64,000 nt of DNA from assembly GCA_029237815.1 (NCBI GenBank), contig JAQZBP010000006.1, forward strand, positions 1 through 64,000. Direction: 5' to 3'. The position numbers were made by a program, and so were the translations under genes. The notes beneath the pieces were generated by a model, which searched no databases, was not told the origin of the DNA, and was given only the letters and a program-made list of their open reading frames with translations. This DNA comes from Moraxellaceae bacterium. GTDB taxonomy: Bacteria; Pseudomonadota; Gammaproteobacteria; Pseudomonadales; Moraxellaceae. Shown here one piece after another: positions 37,869-47,547 of this stretch. Position 1 is the stretch's first letter, and each line of letters opens with the position of its first letter.

Positions 37869-38330
37869 TCAAAAGTTTGGCTCTACATTCGCCTTGTCGA
37901 TGGCTGCAAACGGTATTGATACCGATGCGCCATCAACCAGCATCTCTATTTGGCCGTCCTTTACCAATTGCAGGACACCCTTGAACTTGCGGCGCCCTGC
38001 CACGGGACTCGCCAGACGCACCGAGATTTCATTTCCGACATATTGCGCGAACTGCGCAATGTTGAAGAGCGGCCGGTCCCACCCGGGAGACGACACCTCG
38101 AGGGTGTACTCCCCTGCAATCGGATCCTCGACATCGAGGACACCGCTAGCCTGATGGCTTACAAGGGCACAGTCATCGACCCCGACCCCGTTCGGCCCGT
38201 CAATGAAAAGTCGAAGCACCGAGCGCCTGCCCTGCTGGAAGAACTCCAGACCCCATAGTTCAAAACCGACAGCCGCAACGGCAGGAGCCAACATTGCCGT
38301 AAGGGCTTCGACCTTCTTGGAAACCGCCAT
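37869..38330 (-). CDS. rimP: ribosome maturation factor RimP
   Basis: Needed for 30S subunit maturation. It has 153 residues with the N-terminal alpha/beta domain (FELWGLEFFQQGRRSVLRLFID) and the conserved VSSPGWDRPLF motif leading into the C-terminal SH3-like domain. It is the first protein gene of the rimP-nusA-infB operon and starts only 28 bp after a strong hairpin terminator. Its expression therefore probably depends on read-through from the initiator tRNA promoter. Confidence 0.96.
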   Translation of the reverse strand: MAVSKKVEALTAMLAPAVAAVGFELWGLEFFQQGRRSVLRLFIDGPNGVGVDDCALVSHQASGVLDVEDPIAGEYTLEVSSPGWDRPLFNIAQFAQYVGNEISVRLASPVAGRRKFKGVLQLVKDGQIEMLVDGASVSIPFAAIDKANVEPNF

Positions 38331-38358
38331 TGATCAGCTTCTCCCGGCGCCAGAAATG

Positions 38359-38383
38359 AAAAGTGGGCGAATCGCCCACTTTT
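38359..38383 (-). terminator. second terminator between initiator tRNA and rimP
   Basis: On the minus strand an 11-bp stem AAAAGTGGGCG / CGCCCACTTTT with a 3-nt loop is followed by further T residues. It lies 28 bp upstream of the rimP start. Confidence 0.8.
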
Positions 38384-38447
38384 TTCTGAAACCGCATCAA
38401 CACCGCCCTGCGCATCAAAAATCGCAGAAAAGCCGGCGCGAACCTGT

Positions 38448-38476
38448 AAAAAAGCCCACACAAGGTGGGCTTTTTT
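38448..38476 (-). terminator. first terminator downstream of initiator tRNA
   Basis: On the minus strand a 12-bp stem AAAAAAGCCCAC / GTGGGCTTTTTT with a 5-nt loop lies 35 bp after the tRNA 3' end. The T tract is inside the stem base. Confidence 0.88.
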
Positions 38477-38511
38477 ATGAGACTCCAACAGCAAGCCTCC
38501 AAGTCCAAAAG

Positions 38512-38588
<77 letters not shown>

Positions 38589-38601
38589 TCAGAGGACGGC
38601 G

Positions 38602-38630
38602 AATATAGGCCTCGAGACCGATGAAGTCAA
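38602..38630 (-). promoter_or_regulatory. sigma-70 promoter of the initiator tRNA-rimP-nusA unit
   Basis: TTGACT (38625-38630), a 17-bp spacer and TATATT (38602-38607) on the minus strand predict a start about 7 nt before the mature tRNA. It is the only strong promoter I found ahead of rimP-nusA-infB. Confidence 0.75.
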
Positions 38631-38739
38631 AAGGTTTTTTCGCCTATTTCGATGGGAATAAATTCCCAAAAATCAGCAAGGTGCAAATCTCGCACCCCGC
38701 CTACACCAGATACCCCGCAGCAGCGGGATCGACTGGATT

Positions 38740-38824
38740 TGGTGCGGAAGGAGGGACTTGAACCCTCACGCCGTTAGGCACCACCCCCTCAAGATGGCGT
38801 GTCTACCAATTTCACCACTTCCGC
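38740..38824 (-). tRNA. tRNA-Leu (GAG)
   Basis: An 85-nt class II tRNA with encoded CCA. Acceptor GCGGAAG/CTTCCGC, anticodon loop TTGAGGG with anticodon GAG, a long variable arm (TGCCTAACGGCGT) and T-arm GAGGG-TTCAAGT-CCCTC are all complete. It follows secG on the same strand by 22 bp, as in other gammaproteobacteria. Confidence 0.96.
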
Positions 38825-38846
38825 AAATCTTTTAGCGCCTACCGCT

Positions 38847-39200
38847 TTAATTGGCAGGAGCACCCGGGACATCACCAGACGGGGCATTCGGCACAACAGG
38901 CACATCACTGGCAGGCTGGGCGGCCTCGACAGCCGCAGGAGCCTCAGGAATTACCCCGTAGGTTTCTGTCGCCTTTCGGGCATAAACAGCAAGACCCAGG
39001 CTCGTCGCAAAGAACACCGCCGCTAGCCCAGCAATCAGCTTGGTCAGGAAGCCCGCAGCCCCCGCCGCACCAAACACCGTCTGGGACGCGCCGCCACCAA
39101 AGGAAGCCCCCATTTCGGCGCCCTTACCCTGCTGCAGCATGATCAGGCCAATCATGACCACCGCCACCAGCACATGAACCACGAGCACGATGCCTTCCAT
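38847..39200 (-). CDS. secG: preprotein translocase subunit SecG
   Basis: Small accessory subunit of the SecYEG channel. It has 117 residues with two transmembrane helices (about 3-20 and 53-72) separated by the family loop LMQQGKGAEMGASFGGGASQ-type segment, where the Gly-rich FGGGAS stretch is conserved. The C-terminal tail is Ala/Pro/Val-rich. It lies 6 bp after tpiA and is followed by tRNA-Leu. Confidence 0.95.
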   Translation of the reverse strand: MEGIVLVVHVLVAVVMIGLIMLQQGKGAEMGASFGGGASQTVFGAAGAAGFLTKLIAGLAAVFFATSLGLAVYARKATETYGVIPEAPAAVEAAQPASDVPVVPNAPSGDVPGAPAN

Positions 39201-39206
39201 CAGCCT

Positions 39207-39974
39207 TCACCTCACGCTGCCTTCACCGGCGGACCGGATGATGGCAACAAATTCATCAACCTTCAGCGACGCCCCACCAACAAGGGCGCCGTCGATGTCG
39301 GGCATGGCAAACAATGCCGACGCATTTGCGGCCTTGACGCTGCCGCCATACAAAATTCTCAGATCACTCGCCACCACGGCATCCCTGCTAGACACCTCGG
39401 CACGGATAACTTCGTGCACTTGCTGCGCCTGATCCGGCTCCGCCGTCAGGCCCGTGCCGATTGCCCACACAGGCTCATAAGCGACCACCGCAGAGCGCAG
39501 AGACAACACCCCAAACCGCTCCACAACCGCCAGGAGCTGCCTGAGCACTACACCCTCTGTCTGCCCTGCCTCTCGCTCTGCGAGAGTCTCGCCTACGCAG
39601 AGCACCGGAACCAAGCCTGCCGCCTGAATGCGACCGAACTTCTCGGCAACGACCGCGTCGGACTCGCCGAATAGGCTCCTGCGCTCAGAGTGCCCTACGA
39701 GCACCGCACAGCACCCCATATCAGCCAGCATGGCCGCAGATACCTCACCGGTAAACGCGCCATCATCCACAGCAGCGGCATTCTGACCAAGCACGCCGAT
39801 GGCCCCATCCTCCACCAGCCCGGCAATCTGCCCGACATACACGGCTGGAGGAGCAACCCATACATCGACGTCGCCGAAGTCCCGCTCGCCGGCACGAAGG
39901 CCTCCGATCAGGGCTTCATTGGCCGCCTGCCGACCATGCATTTTCCAATTGCCGGCAACAAGCTTGCGACGCAT
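39207..39974 (-). CDS. tpiA: triose-phosphate isomerase
   Basis: Interconverts dihydroxyacetone phosphate and glyceraldehyde-3-phosphate. Catalytic Lys is in AGNWKMHG, catalytic His in VLVGHSERR and catalytic Glu in VAYEPVWAIGTG. The phosphate loop ILYGGSVKAANA is near the C-terminus. It has 255 residues. It lies between glmM (147-bp gap) and secG (6 bp), the standard neighbourhood. Confidence 0.98.
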   Translation of the reverse strand: MRRKLVAGNWKMHGRQAANEALIGGLRAGERDFGDVDVWVAPPAVYVGQIAGLVEDGAIGVLGQNAAAVDDGAFTGEVSAAMLADMGCCAVLVGHSERRSLFGESDAVVAEKFGRIQAAGLVPVLCVGETLAEREAGQTEGVVLRQLLAVVERFGVLSLRSAVVAYEPVWAIGTGLTAEPDQAQQVHEVIRAEVSSRDAVVASDLRILYGGSVKAANASALFAMPDIDGALVGGASLKVDEFVAIIRSAGEGSVR

Positions 39975-40121
39975 TTGGCAGGCACTCCCTTTGGCTGAAT
40001 ATCCCTGGTGTGCAGCCGCCCTGAATAACGGCGGCAGCGGCCAAGGCCACCCCGGCGCGCGAGGGCCGCAATCTTAGCGAAGTGAACCTGATGAAACAAC
40101 CGCAAAAATGAATTTAAGCCC

Positions 40122-41459
40122 TCAGGCAAGTGCCCGTTCAACCGTCTCAGCAATTGCGGCAGCCAGTGACTCCACCAGAGCGGCATCCTCCCCTTCCACC
40201 ATGACCCTAATGACAGGCTCCGTGCCCGAAGGCCTGAGCAGGACACGCCCCCTGCCCGCCAGACGTCCCTCGGCCTCCTCAACAGCCCTCAGGATCGCGG
40301 GCTCGCCAGAGACTTCCCGCTTGGCGGCAATGCGGACATTGATCATGCGCTGTGGAAGCTTGGCCATTCCCTTCTTGAGCTCATGGAGAGGAGTATCACT
40401 GCGCACCATGGCTGCAAGCACCTGCAGCGCCGCGATGATGGCGTCGCCTGTCGTCGTCTTGTCCAGGCAGACTACATGCCCCGACGCCTCACCGCCGAGC
40501 GCCCAGCCACGCCGCTCCAGCTCAGCCATTACATAGCGGTCACCCACCTTGGCGCGGACGAACTCAAGACCCATGTCACGGAGCGCCAGCTCCATACCCA
40601 TATTGCTCATGAGGGTGCCCACCACCCCGCCAATCTGCTGCCCCTGGGCGACACGCTCACGCGCAATCATCACGATGATCTCGTCACCATCGACGACCTC
40701 ACCCATTGCATCCACCATCACTACCCGATCGGCGTCGCCGTCGAACGCAATCCCCAAATCCGCTTTCGCCTCCAGCACTGCCTTGCGCAAGCTGTCCGGA
40801 TGGGTGGAGCCGCAATCACGATTGATATTGAGCCCGTCGGGAGCGCAGGCGAGCCGGATGACCTCTGCGCCGAGCTCGGTAAATACCGCGGGACCGACCT
40901 GGTAGGAGGCGCCATTCGCACAATCAAGCACGATTCGCAGCCCCCTGAGGGAAAGGTGAAATGGAAAGGTGGACTTGCAGAACTCAATGTAGCGGCCACG
41001 CGCATCTTCCTGACGCATTGCCTTGCCCAGCCGATCGGGCGCATCAATCTCCAGCGGCCTTTCGAGCCACGCCTCGATATCGGACTCGACGGCGTCGGCC
41101 AGCTTCTTGCCATCCGCGCCGAAGAACTTGATCCCGTTGTCGTAGTATGGATTGTGGGAGGCCGAGATCACGATACCGGCGCTGGCATGGAATGCACGCG
41201 TGAGATGGGCGATTGCCGGAGTCGGCATCGGCCCGAGCAGTCGGACACTCACGCCCGCCGCAGAGAGTCCCGCTTCGAGCGCAGACTCGAGAAGATAGCC
41301 TGACAGGCGCGTATCCTTGCCGACGACGACCGAGGCCTGGCCCTGGCTGGCCAGAACCTTGCCGGCCGCCCAGCCCAGCTTGAGGGCGAACTCGGGCGTA
41401 ATAGGCGTCTCGCCGACCCTGCCGCGCACACCATCGGTGCCGAAATATTTTCTTGTCAT
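40122..41459 (-). CDS. glmM: phosphoglucosamine mutase
   Basis: Converts glucosamine-6-phosphate to glucosamine-1-phosphate for UDP-GlcNAc, hence peptidoglycan and LPS. Features are [13 protein letters not shown] at the N-terminus, the active-site phosphoserine in [17 protein letters not shown], the metal-binding loop AFDGDADRV, the sugar-specificity GGEASGHV motif and the [15 protein letters not shown] phosphate site. It has 445 residues. The start overlaps the folP stop by 4 nt, so the pair is translationally coupled. Confidence 0.98.
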   Translation of the reverse strand: MTRKYFGTDGVRGRVGETPITPEFALKLGWAAGKVLASQGQASVVVGKDTRLSGYLLESALEAGLSAAGVSVRLLGPMPTPAIAHLTRAFHASAGIVISASHNPYYDNGIKFFGADGKKLADAVESDIEAWLERPLEIDAPDRLGKAMRQEDARGRYIEFCKSTFPFHLSLRGLRIVLDCANGASYQVGPAVFTELGAEVIRLACAPDGLNINRDCGSTHPDSLRKAVLEAKADLGIAFDGDADRVVMVDAMGEVVDGDEIIVMIARERVAQGQQIGGVVGTLMSNMGMELALRDMGLEFVRAKVGDRYVMAELERRGWALGGEASGHVVCLDKTTTGDAIIAALQVLAAMVRSDTPLHELKKGMAKLPQRMINVRIAAKREVSGEPAILRAVEEAEGRLAGRGRVLLRPSGTEPVIRVMVEGEDAALVESLAAAIAETVERALA

Positions 41460-42295
41460 TCACCACACTCCAAGAGGGCCGACGCGACAGCAACCGCGTC
41501 ACAGGTCGCCTTCACATCATGCACACGCACAATTCTTGCGCCATTCAGCACCGCAATTGCGGCAGCCGAAACACTGGCATAAAGCCGCTCCCCTACCGGC
41601 GCTCCGCCGAGCAACATACCCAGCATCGACTTCCGCGACAGGCCGGCCAACACGGGATGGCCCAAGGCCTGCAGCCGCTGCAGCTGGTTCAGCAAGGCAA
41701 GGTTATGCGCAAGCGTCTTGCCGAAGCCGAAGCCAGGATCCAGCACAATCCGCGAGGCACTGATGCCTGCTGCGACGCAGCAGCCAACGCGCTCGCGCAG
41801 GAAAGCCTCTACCTCGTCGACAATATCCATATATCTGGGCTGATGCTGCATGGTACCCGGCTCCCCCTGCATATGCATGAGGCAGACCGGCAAGCCGGTC
41901 GCTGCCGCTGCCGCGATGGCGCCTTCGCGCCGCAAGGCCCGGACATCATTGATGAAACCCGCCCCCAGAGCAGCGCCCTCGCGGATAACCTCGGGGGAAG
42001 ACGTATCAATCGAGATGACCGCATCGACTTCGCGCACCAGGCGCTCGATCACGGGAAGGATGCGATCAAGCTCCTCCTGGACTGAAACGGGGAGCGCGCC
42101 GGGACGTGTACTTTCGGCACCCACATCAATGATGGCCGCCCCCTCTTCCCTCATGCGCAGCGCCCTTGAGACGGCGACATCGCAGTCCAGATAGCGCCCG
42201 CCATCGGAAAACGAGTCCGGGGTGACATTGAGTATCCCCATGACGATGGGACGGGACAGGTCCAGCTGGCGGCGTCCGCATTGCAGCACGGTCAT
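41456..42295 (-). CDS. folP: dihydropteroate synthase
   Basis: Joins p-aminobenzoate to the pterin pyrophosphate made by FolK and is the target of sulfonamides. Motifs [35 protein letters not shown] and [10 protein letters not shown] are complete. The ATG at 42295 gives 279 residues. A further upstream start would run into the ftsH terminator hairpin. It lies downstream of ftsH and is coupled to glmM, an order conserved in gammaproteobacteria. Confidence 0.97.
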   Translation of the reverse strand: MTVLQCGRRQLDLSRPIVMGILNVTPDSFSDGGRYLDCDVAVSRALRMREEGAAIIDVGAESTRPGALPVSVQEELDRILPVIERLVREVDAVISIDTSSPEVIREGAALGAGFINDVRALRREGAIAAAAATGLPVCLMHMQGEPGTMQHQPRYMDIVDEVEAFLRERVGCCVAAGISASRIVLDPGFGFGKTLAHNLALLNQLQRLQALGHPVLAGLSRKSMLGMLLGGAPVGERLYASVSAAAIAVLNGARIVRVHDVKATCDAVAVASALLECGE

Positions 42296-42301
42296 CAAAC
42301 C

Positions 42302-42331
42302 CCCAAAAACAAAAGGCCGCCCAAGGCGGCC
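42302..42331 (-). terminator. terminator between ftsH and folP
   Basis: On the minus strand GGCCGCC-TTG-GGCGGCC (42315-42331) is followed by TTTTGTTTTT. It lies 20 bp past the ftsH stop and just before folP, so folP-glmM depends on read-through or its own promoter. Confidence 0.85.
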
Positions 42332-42350
42332 CATGTTGATTCAAACCCGA

Positions 42351-44291
42351 TCAATGCTGGGCAGCTGCGCCGCCGATCGGCGGCAACTTGCCGCCCCCTT
42401 CATCGACACTCCCGGCCGGCACCGGCTTTTCCGCATCTTCGGTCGCCTTGGGCGCGTTGGGGCGGTTGTCCCAGCCCTTTGGCGGCTGAGGATTCCGGCC
42501 TTCCATGATGGCGTCGATCTGCTCCCTGTCAATCGTCTCATATTGCATCAGGGCCTCTGACATGAGCTCGAGCTTGTCCCGGTTCTCGACCAGGATGTCT
42601 TTCGCGCGCCTGTAGCAACCATCAATGATTGCCCGGATCTCGTTATCGATATCCATGGCCGTTTGTGCAGATACGTTCTTGCGCTGCGTCACGGAGCGAC
42701 CAAGGAATACTTCGCCCTCATCCTCTTCGTACATGATGGGCCCCATCTTTTCGGACAGGCCCCACTTGGTAACCATGTTGCGCGCCATTTCAGTGGCTCG
42801 CTGAATATCATTGCTGGCGCCGGTGGTGACGCCCTCGAAGCCGAGCGTGAGCTCCTCGGCGATACGACCGCCGAACATGGAGCAGATACGCGACTCGATC
42901 CCTCGCTTGGACCAGCTGTAACGGTCATCCTCGGGCAGGAACATGGTCACGCCAAGGGCGCGGCCGCGTGGAATGATCGACACCTTGTACACGGGGTCGT
43001 GATCAGGCACCAGGCGGCCCACAATTGCGTGGCCAGCTTCGTGGTAGGCCGTATTCCGCTTTTCCGCCTCGGACATGACCATGCTCTTGCGCTCGGCGCC
43101 CATCATGATCTTGTCCTTGGCGAGCTCGAACTCGTGCATCTCCACGGTCTTCTTGTTGTTGCGCGCGGCGAACAGGGCAGCCTCATTGACGAGGTTGGCC
43201 AAGTCGGCGCCGGAGAAGCCAGGGGTGCCACGAGCGATCAGGGCAGCATCGACGTCGTCGCCGAGCGGCACCTTGCGCATATGCACCTTGAGGATCTGCT
43301 CGCGGCCGCGGATGTCGGGCAGGCCCACCACCACCTGGCGGTCGAAACGGCCCGGGCGCAGCAGGGCATTGTCGAGCACGTCAGGACGATTGGTGGCGGC
43401 GATAACGATGATGCCGTCGCCAGTCTCGAAGCCGTCCATTTCCACGAGCAGCTGGTTCAGGGTCTGCTCGCGCTCGTCATGGCCGCCGCCCAGGCCGGCG
43501 CCACGGTGGCGGCCGACGGCATCGATCTCGTCGATGAAGATGATGCAGGGGGCCTGCTTCTTGGCCTGCTCGAACATGTCACGCACGCGCGAGGCGCCGA
43601 CACCGACGAACATCTCGACGAAGTCGGAGCCGGAGATGGAGAAGAAGGGGACCTTGGCCTCGCCGGCAATCGACTTGGCGAGCAGTGTCTTGCCGGTGCC
43701 CGGTGGGCCGACCATCAGGATGCCGCGCGGAATCTTGCCGCCGAGCTTCTGGAAGCGGCCCGGGTCGCGCAGGAAGTCGACGATCTCCTTGACGTCCTCT
43801 TTGGCCTCATCGCAGCCGGCGACGTCGGCAAAGGTGGTCTTGATCTGGTCCTCGGAGAGCAGGCGCGCCTTGGACTTGCCGAAGGTCATGGGGCCGCCGC
43901 GACCACCACCGCCACCGCCCTGCATCTGGCGCATGAAGAACATGAAGAGCACGACGATGAGAAGCACCGGGAAGCTGGCCACGAGGAGCTGCATCCAGAC
44001 GCTCTGCTGTTCGGGGGCGGCGCCCTCGACGATCACCTTCTTGTCGAGCAGGCTGGGCACCAGCCTGTCATCCTGCACTGGCGGGCGAACGGTCTTGAAC
44101 TGGTCACCGTTGAGTTTCTCGCCGGAGATGTTGAGCCCTTCGATCTTGACCTTCTTGACCTCACCGTTGTTCACGGCCGTCACGAACTCGGAATAATTCA
44201 GGGTCTTGGTCGTCGGCTGCTGGTTGAAATTGCTGAACACGAATACCAGCACGCCGGCAATCACCAGCCACAGAATCAGATTCTTCACCAT
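42351..44291 (-). CDS. ftsH: ATP-dependent zinc metalloprotease FtsH
   Basis: Membrane-anchored AAA+ protease that degrades sigma-32, LpxC and misfolded membrane proteins. Two transmembrane helices (about 2-20 and 97-117) flank a periplasmic domain. The AAA domain has Walker A GPPGTGKT, Walker [10 protein letters not shown] and the second-region SRH. The zinc protease motif is HEAGH. Starting at the ATG at 44291 (MVKNLILWL) fits relatives and gives about 646 residues. A TTG at 44300 has a better-spaced GGGGG and may be used. A Gly-rich [13 protein letters not shown] linker follows helix 2. Confidence 0.97.
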   Translation of the reverse strand: MVKNLILWLVIAGVLVFVFSNFNQQPTTKTLNYSEFVTAVNNGEVKKVKIEGLNISGEKLNGDQFKTVRPPVQDDRLVPSLLDKKVIVEGAAPEQQSVWMQLLVASFPVLLIVVLFMFFMRQMQGGGGGGRGGPMTFGKSKARLLSEDQIKTTFADVAGCDEAKEDVKEIVDFLRDPGRFQKLGGKIPRGILMVGPPGTGKTLLAKSIAGEAKVPFFSISGSDFVEMFVGVGASRVRDMFEQAKKQAPCIIFIDEIDAVGRHRGAGLGGGHDEREQTLNQLLVEMDGFETGDGIIVIAATNRPDVLDNALLRPGRFDRQVVVGLPDIRGREQILKVHMRKVPLGDDVDAALIARGTPGFSGADLANLVNEAALFAARNNKKTVEMHEFELAKDKIMMGAERKSMVMSEAEKRNTAYHEAGHAIVGRLVPDHDPVYKVSIIPRGRALGVTMFLPEDDRYSWSKRGIESRICSMFGGRIAEELTLGFEGVTTGASNDIQRATEMARNMVTKWGLSEKMGPIMYEEDEGEVFLGRSVTQRKNVSAQTAMDIDNEIRAIIDGCYRRAKDILVENRDKLELMSEALMQYETIDREQIDAIMEGRNPQPPKGWDNRPNAPKATEDAEKPVPAGSVDEGGGKLPPIGGAAAQH

Positions 44292-44456
44292 GTCATTCAA
44301 GGGAAACCCCCGTTGCGCCTACTTTGAAGATAGGCATTTCATCGAAACAGTATAGAGCCCGCAGGGCTCACACATCACACCCGGACCTTCGTCACGAGCG
44401 GCATAAAAACCTTGTATTGGGCATGCCCGCCCCGCCCCGAAGCCCCGGCGCGGGCT

Positions 44457-45095
44457 TCATGCCTGGAAGTCCTGGGCCAGGAGATAGACCTCGGGGGAAC
44501 GGGGGCGGGATGCCTGGGGCTTGCGGGTTTTAACTACCTTGAAGTGTGCCTGAACAGCCTTCCGGTAGGCATCATATCCCTCACCCTGAAACACCTTTAC
44601 AACAAAAGCGCCGCCAGGCTTCAGCACCTTGACCGCCATGTCGAGGGCCAGCTCACACAGATAGATGGCCCTCGGCTGATCGGCGCCGGTGCCAGAGATA
44701 TTGGGGGCCATGTCCGAGATTACAAGATCGGCAGGCTCGCCCCCGAGCGCCGCCAGAATCTGGTCGAATACCGTCTCCTCGCGGAAGTCGCCCTGGATGA
44801 AGGCAACGCCCGGGAGACCGTCCATGGGGAGGATGTCGGACGCCACCACACGCCCGCGGTCGCCCACCAGCTTTGCCACAAGCTGGGACCAGCTGCCGGG
44901 CGCGGCACCTAGGTCCACCACGGTCATACCCGGGCGGACCAGCCTGTCCTTTTCCTGGATCTCGAGCAGCTTGTAGGCGGCCCGCGAGCGATAGCCGTCC
45001 TTCTGCGCCAGCTTCACGTAAGGGTCGTCCCAATGCTCGCGCAGCCAAGTCTTGCTGGACTTGCTGAGCTTGTGATTCTGGAATTTTTCCGCCAT
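44457..45095 (-). CDS. rlmE: 23S rRNA (uridine(2552)-2'-O)-methyltransferase
   Basis: Methylates U2552 of the 23S A-loop with S-adenosylmethionine and is heat-induced in E. coli. It has 212 residues with SAM motif [15 protein letters not shown], the DILPMDG segment, [13 protein letters not shown] and the catalytic-lysine region [13 protein letters not shown]. It is divergent from yhbY (92 bp) and upstream of ftsH, the standard rlmE-ftsH order. A GC-rich hairpin (GAAGCCC/GGGCTTC) overlaps its stop codon. Confidence 0.97.
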   Translation of the reverse strand: MAEKFQNHKLSKSSKTWLREHWDDPYVKLAQKDGYRSRAAYKLLEIQEKDRLVRPGMTVVDLGAAPGSWSQLVAKLVGDRGRVVASDILPMDGLPGVAFIQGDFREETVFDQILAALGGEPADLVISDMAPNISGTGADQPRAIYLCELALDMAVKVLKPGGAFVVKVFQGEGYDAYRKAVQAHFKVVKTRKPQASRPRSPEVYLLAQDFQA

Positions 45096-45187
45096 AGGAG
45101 GTGGCCCTGGGTGAGCCCGGTCAGGATTACCGCTAGAATGGCCGCCTTTTTACCAGAATCATCATTTAAAAGCAGGATGACACCCGA

Positions 45188-45508
45188 ATGCCCCTGTCGA
45201 TAGCCGAAAAGAAACGCTTCCGTCGCATCGGCCACGAGCTGAAGCCCGTGGTCATGACCGGCGGGCAGGGCCTGAGCGAGAGCGTGCTGGCCGAGATCAA
45301 CCGGGCACTGGAAGACCACGAGCTGATCAAGGTCCGGATCAACGGCGAAGACCGTGACGAGCGCGCCGCTGCGATGGAGATGGTCGGGAGCCAGTGCCGG
45401 GCGCAGATCGTCCAGACCATCGGCAAGATCGTGCTCCTCTATCGTCCAGCGAAGAAACCCAACCCTAAGCTGTCCAACCTGCTGCGATTCAGCCACCTGA
45501 AGGAATAA
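45188..45508 (+). CDS. yhbY: YhbY-family CRM-domain RNA-binding protein
   Basis: A 106-residue single CRM domain protein that associates with pre-50S particles. It has the N-terminal KKRFRRIGHELKPVVMTGGQ with the GxxG-like RNA-binding loop, KVRINGEDRDER and the terminal IVLLYRPAKKPNPK. It is divergent from rlmE, as in most gammaproteobacteria. A 20-bp palindromic terminator follows 80 bp later, marking the left border of the lipid-enzyme island. Confidence 0.95.
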   Translation: MPLSIAEKKRFRRIGHELKPVVMTGGQGLSESVLAEINRALEDHELIKVRINGEDRDERAAAMEMVGSQCRAQIVQTIGKIVLLYRPAKKPNPKLSNLLRFSHLKE

Positions 45509-45588
45509 GGGAGGCCCTCCGCTCCTTCTCCAGTCGCCTGACAGTCGCTCTGGCGCGTGCTCTCCGCCCTATACCAGTCTTACTCGAC

Positions 45589-45630
45589 TGCAAATGAAAC
45601 AGCCGGCATTTGCCGGCTGTTTCATTTGCA
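45589..45630. terminator. 20-bp palindromic bidirectional terminator
   Basis: A perfect 20-bp inverted repeat (TGCAAATGAAACAGCCGGCA and its complement) is separated by only 2 nt. It lies between convergent yhbY and the PI-PLC gene. The stem is unusually long and perfect for a bacterial terminator. Confidence 0.85.
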
Positions 45631-45638
45631 TTTCCGCC

Positions 45639-47507
45639 CTAACGCCAGGACCAGCTCTGGCCCCAGCTGCTCTGTCCATCCCAGAGATGGGTGTCCTGCC
45701 CGTCATAGGCGCCCCACCAGGCATCCTTGATGTCCATGGCCTTGCTCGGCGCATGTGCCGGGCGCAGGGAGTTGGCCGCCCCGCGCAGCCAGACCTGGTT
45801 GGCGCCGCCGTGGCAATCCCAGAGCTGGATCTTTGTCCCGTTTCCGCTGCTGGCACCAGAGACGTCGATGCAACGATTCGGACTGGCCTTGCTGTGGATG
45901 CGGCCCTGGGCGTCCTGCCACCATTTCTGGCTGTCGGCGCCATGGCAGCTCCAGTGGTGCACCACGGCGCCATTGGAAGTGCTGCGGTTCTCGAGGTCGA
46001 GACACTTGCCCTTGCCATTCACCAGCGATCGCCATACCGGGGTCTCGGTCAACGTCGTGCTTTCGATCTGCACGGTCACACCGCTGCCGCTGTAGGCCGC
46101 GTCCGAGGCGAATCGGACGATGATGCCGCTGTCGCTCACGGTGAAGCTGCTGTTGATGCTGCTGCCCGTGAAGGTCTGCTGCAGCTGGCGACTGCTGTTG
46201 AACACCTGGATGCTGTCGCCCACGCCGTCGAGGCCGCCGGTGACGGTGACCCGCACCGCCGCCGCGCCGGGAATGTAGAGCGAACTGTGCACGAGCTGGC
46301 TGGCCGCATAGCTGGCGCCTGAAGACCACTGGATCACCGCCGGGAAATACGCTTCCCAGTTGCCCTCGCGCGCCGCGTCGGAATAGTTCAGCCAGAGGCT
46401 GAGCCCGCTGCTGGCGGCAAGCAGGCGCTGATTCTGGTAGGAATTGGACGGCACGGCGAAACGATAGCCGGGGTATTCGCTCGCGCACTGCGCGCGGCCC
46501 TGCTCCCAGGCACCGCTGCCGGCAGTCACGCGCCAGTCGTCGGCATTGCCAAGGTGCTGGCAGGCGAAGCGGCGGACGGTGCCGCAGGCAGCGTCGTTCC
46601 AGCGGCCATCACCGCGCCGCTCGGCGCAGTGCTCGCCGCCGACGTTGTTGGGCTCGCCCGGCGCCCAGTGCCAGACGGCAGCGGCCGTCATGCCGTCGTC
46701 CCAACGGTCGGCGTCGACGTTGTTCACGCCGCAGGCAAAGAGGCGGCCGATGTTGGAGGCATCGATGGTGCCGGTCTCATCGACCCAGCCATCCGGCAAC
46801 AGGTCCTTGCCGAGCTTGCTGTCGGAGATCGCATATATGCTGCCCAGCGCCAGCGGGTTGCCGTCGAGGCGGCAGGCCGCGGTGTCGAAATACATCACCG
46901 GACGGGAGTTCCAGCCGCCGGCGGCGCCCGTGGCAAACAGGCGGCCATCCCAGATCAGGCTTCCGTCGTACCAGTGGTTGGCCGACTTCACCAGCACGCG
47001 CCGGCCCTTCGCCAACATCTCGCGCGGGGTTTCCCAACGGCTGGCGGGCTTGTCGGACGGGCGATAGAGCAGGTCGCCAAAAATCTGGCGCAGCGGACCT
47101 TCCACCAGCGCCTGATTGCCGACGCGGTCCTCGAGGTCGATGAAGACGACCTCCTTCGGATGCGTGTCCAGCCAGGCGCGGAGCTTGCGCAGCTCGCCGT
47201 CGTAGCTGTCCTCGGCGCTGTAGATCGAATTGCACGCGCTGTGGCAGAGGATCACGGTGCCGCCATCGAGATGAACGTCGAGATCGATGTTGCGCACGCC
47301 GTTGTCGAGGAGCGTTTCCAGCGTCCAGCGCTGGTTGGCCCAGGTCGCGCTGGAATCGTTCCAGGCATTGTGGGCGCCCAGCACCTGGGTGCGGTTCAGC
47401 GGCGTGTCGTATTGCAGGGACTGGGACTGCGTCAGCGGCCAGGCAGAGTCCGCCTGGGCGAGTGGCGCCATGAGCAGCATCAGTCCGGCATAGAGGGCTT
47501 TTTTCAT
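45639..47507 (-). CDS. secreted PI-PLC-like phosphodiesterase with C-type lectin, CUB-like and ricin B modules
   Basis: From the ATG at 47507 the product has 622 residues with a signal peptide (about 1-19). Residues of about 30-260 look like a phosphatidylinositol-specific phospholipase C X-type barrel. GAHNAWN (His46), NIDLDVHLDGG and LCHSAC (His89) supply the expected catalytic histidines and acidic residues. Residues of about 265-320 resemble the C-terminal half of a C-type lectin domain (APGEPN, GRWNDAACGTVRRFACQ). A second partial lectin-like segment follows to about 385. About 405-480 is a CUB-like beta-sandwich, and about 495-610 a ricin B lectin with QKWW and NQVWL repeats. The substrate is inferred. 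The next gene upstream is a lipin-like phosphatase. Confidence 0.75.
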   Translation of the reverse strand: MKKALYAGLMLLMAPLAQADSAWPLTQSQSLQYDTPLNRTQVLGAHNAWNDSSATWANQRWTLETLLDNGVRNIDLDVHLDGGTVILCHSACNSIYSAEDSYDGELRKLRAWLDTHPKEVVFIDLEDRVGNQALVEGPLRQIFGDLLYRPSDKPASRWETPREMLAKGRRVLVKSANHWYDGSLIWDGRLFATGAAGGWNSRPVMYFDTAACRLDGNPLALGSIYAISDSKLGKDLLPDGWVDETGTIDASNIGRLFACGVNNVDADRWDDGMTAAAVWHWAPGEPNNVGGEHCAERRGDGRWNDAACGTVRRFACQHLGNADDWRVTAGSGAWEQGRAQCASEYPGYRFAVPSNSYQNQRLLAASSGLSLWLNYSDAAREGNWEAYFPAVIQWSSGASYAASQLVHSSLYIPGAAAVRVTVTGGLDGVGDSIQVFNSSRQLQQTFTGSSINSSFTVSDSGIIVRFASDAAYSGSGVTVQIESTTLTETPVWRSLVNGKGKCLDLENRSTSNGAVVHHWSCHGADSQKWWQDAQGRIHSKASPNRCIDVSGASSGNGTKIQLWDCHGGANQVWLRGAANSLRPAHAPSKAMDIKDAWWGAYDGQDTHLWDGQSSWGQSWSWR

Positions 47508-47547
47508 TTTGATTCCCCGCAAGCAGGTTCGTTTTTCTTATTAGCTG

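Noticed and set aside
44438..44458. GAAGCCC/GGGCTTC hairpin at the rlmE stop as a terminator
   Set aside because: There is no T run on the minus strand and it overlaps the coding end. It is probably incidental GC-rich structure.
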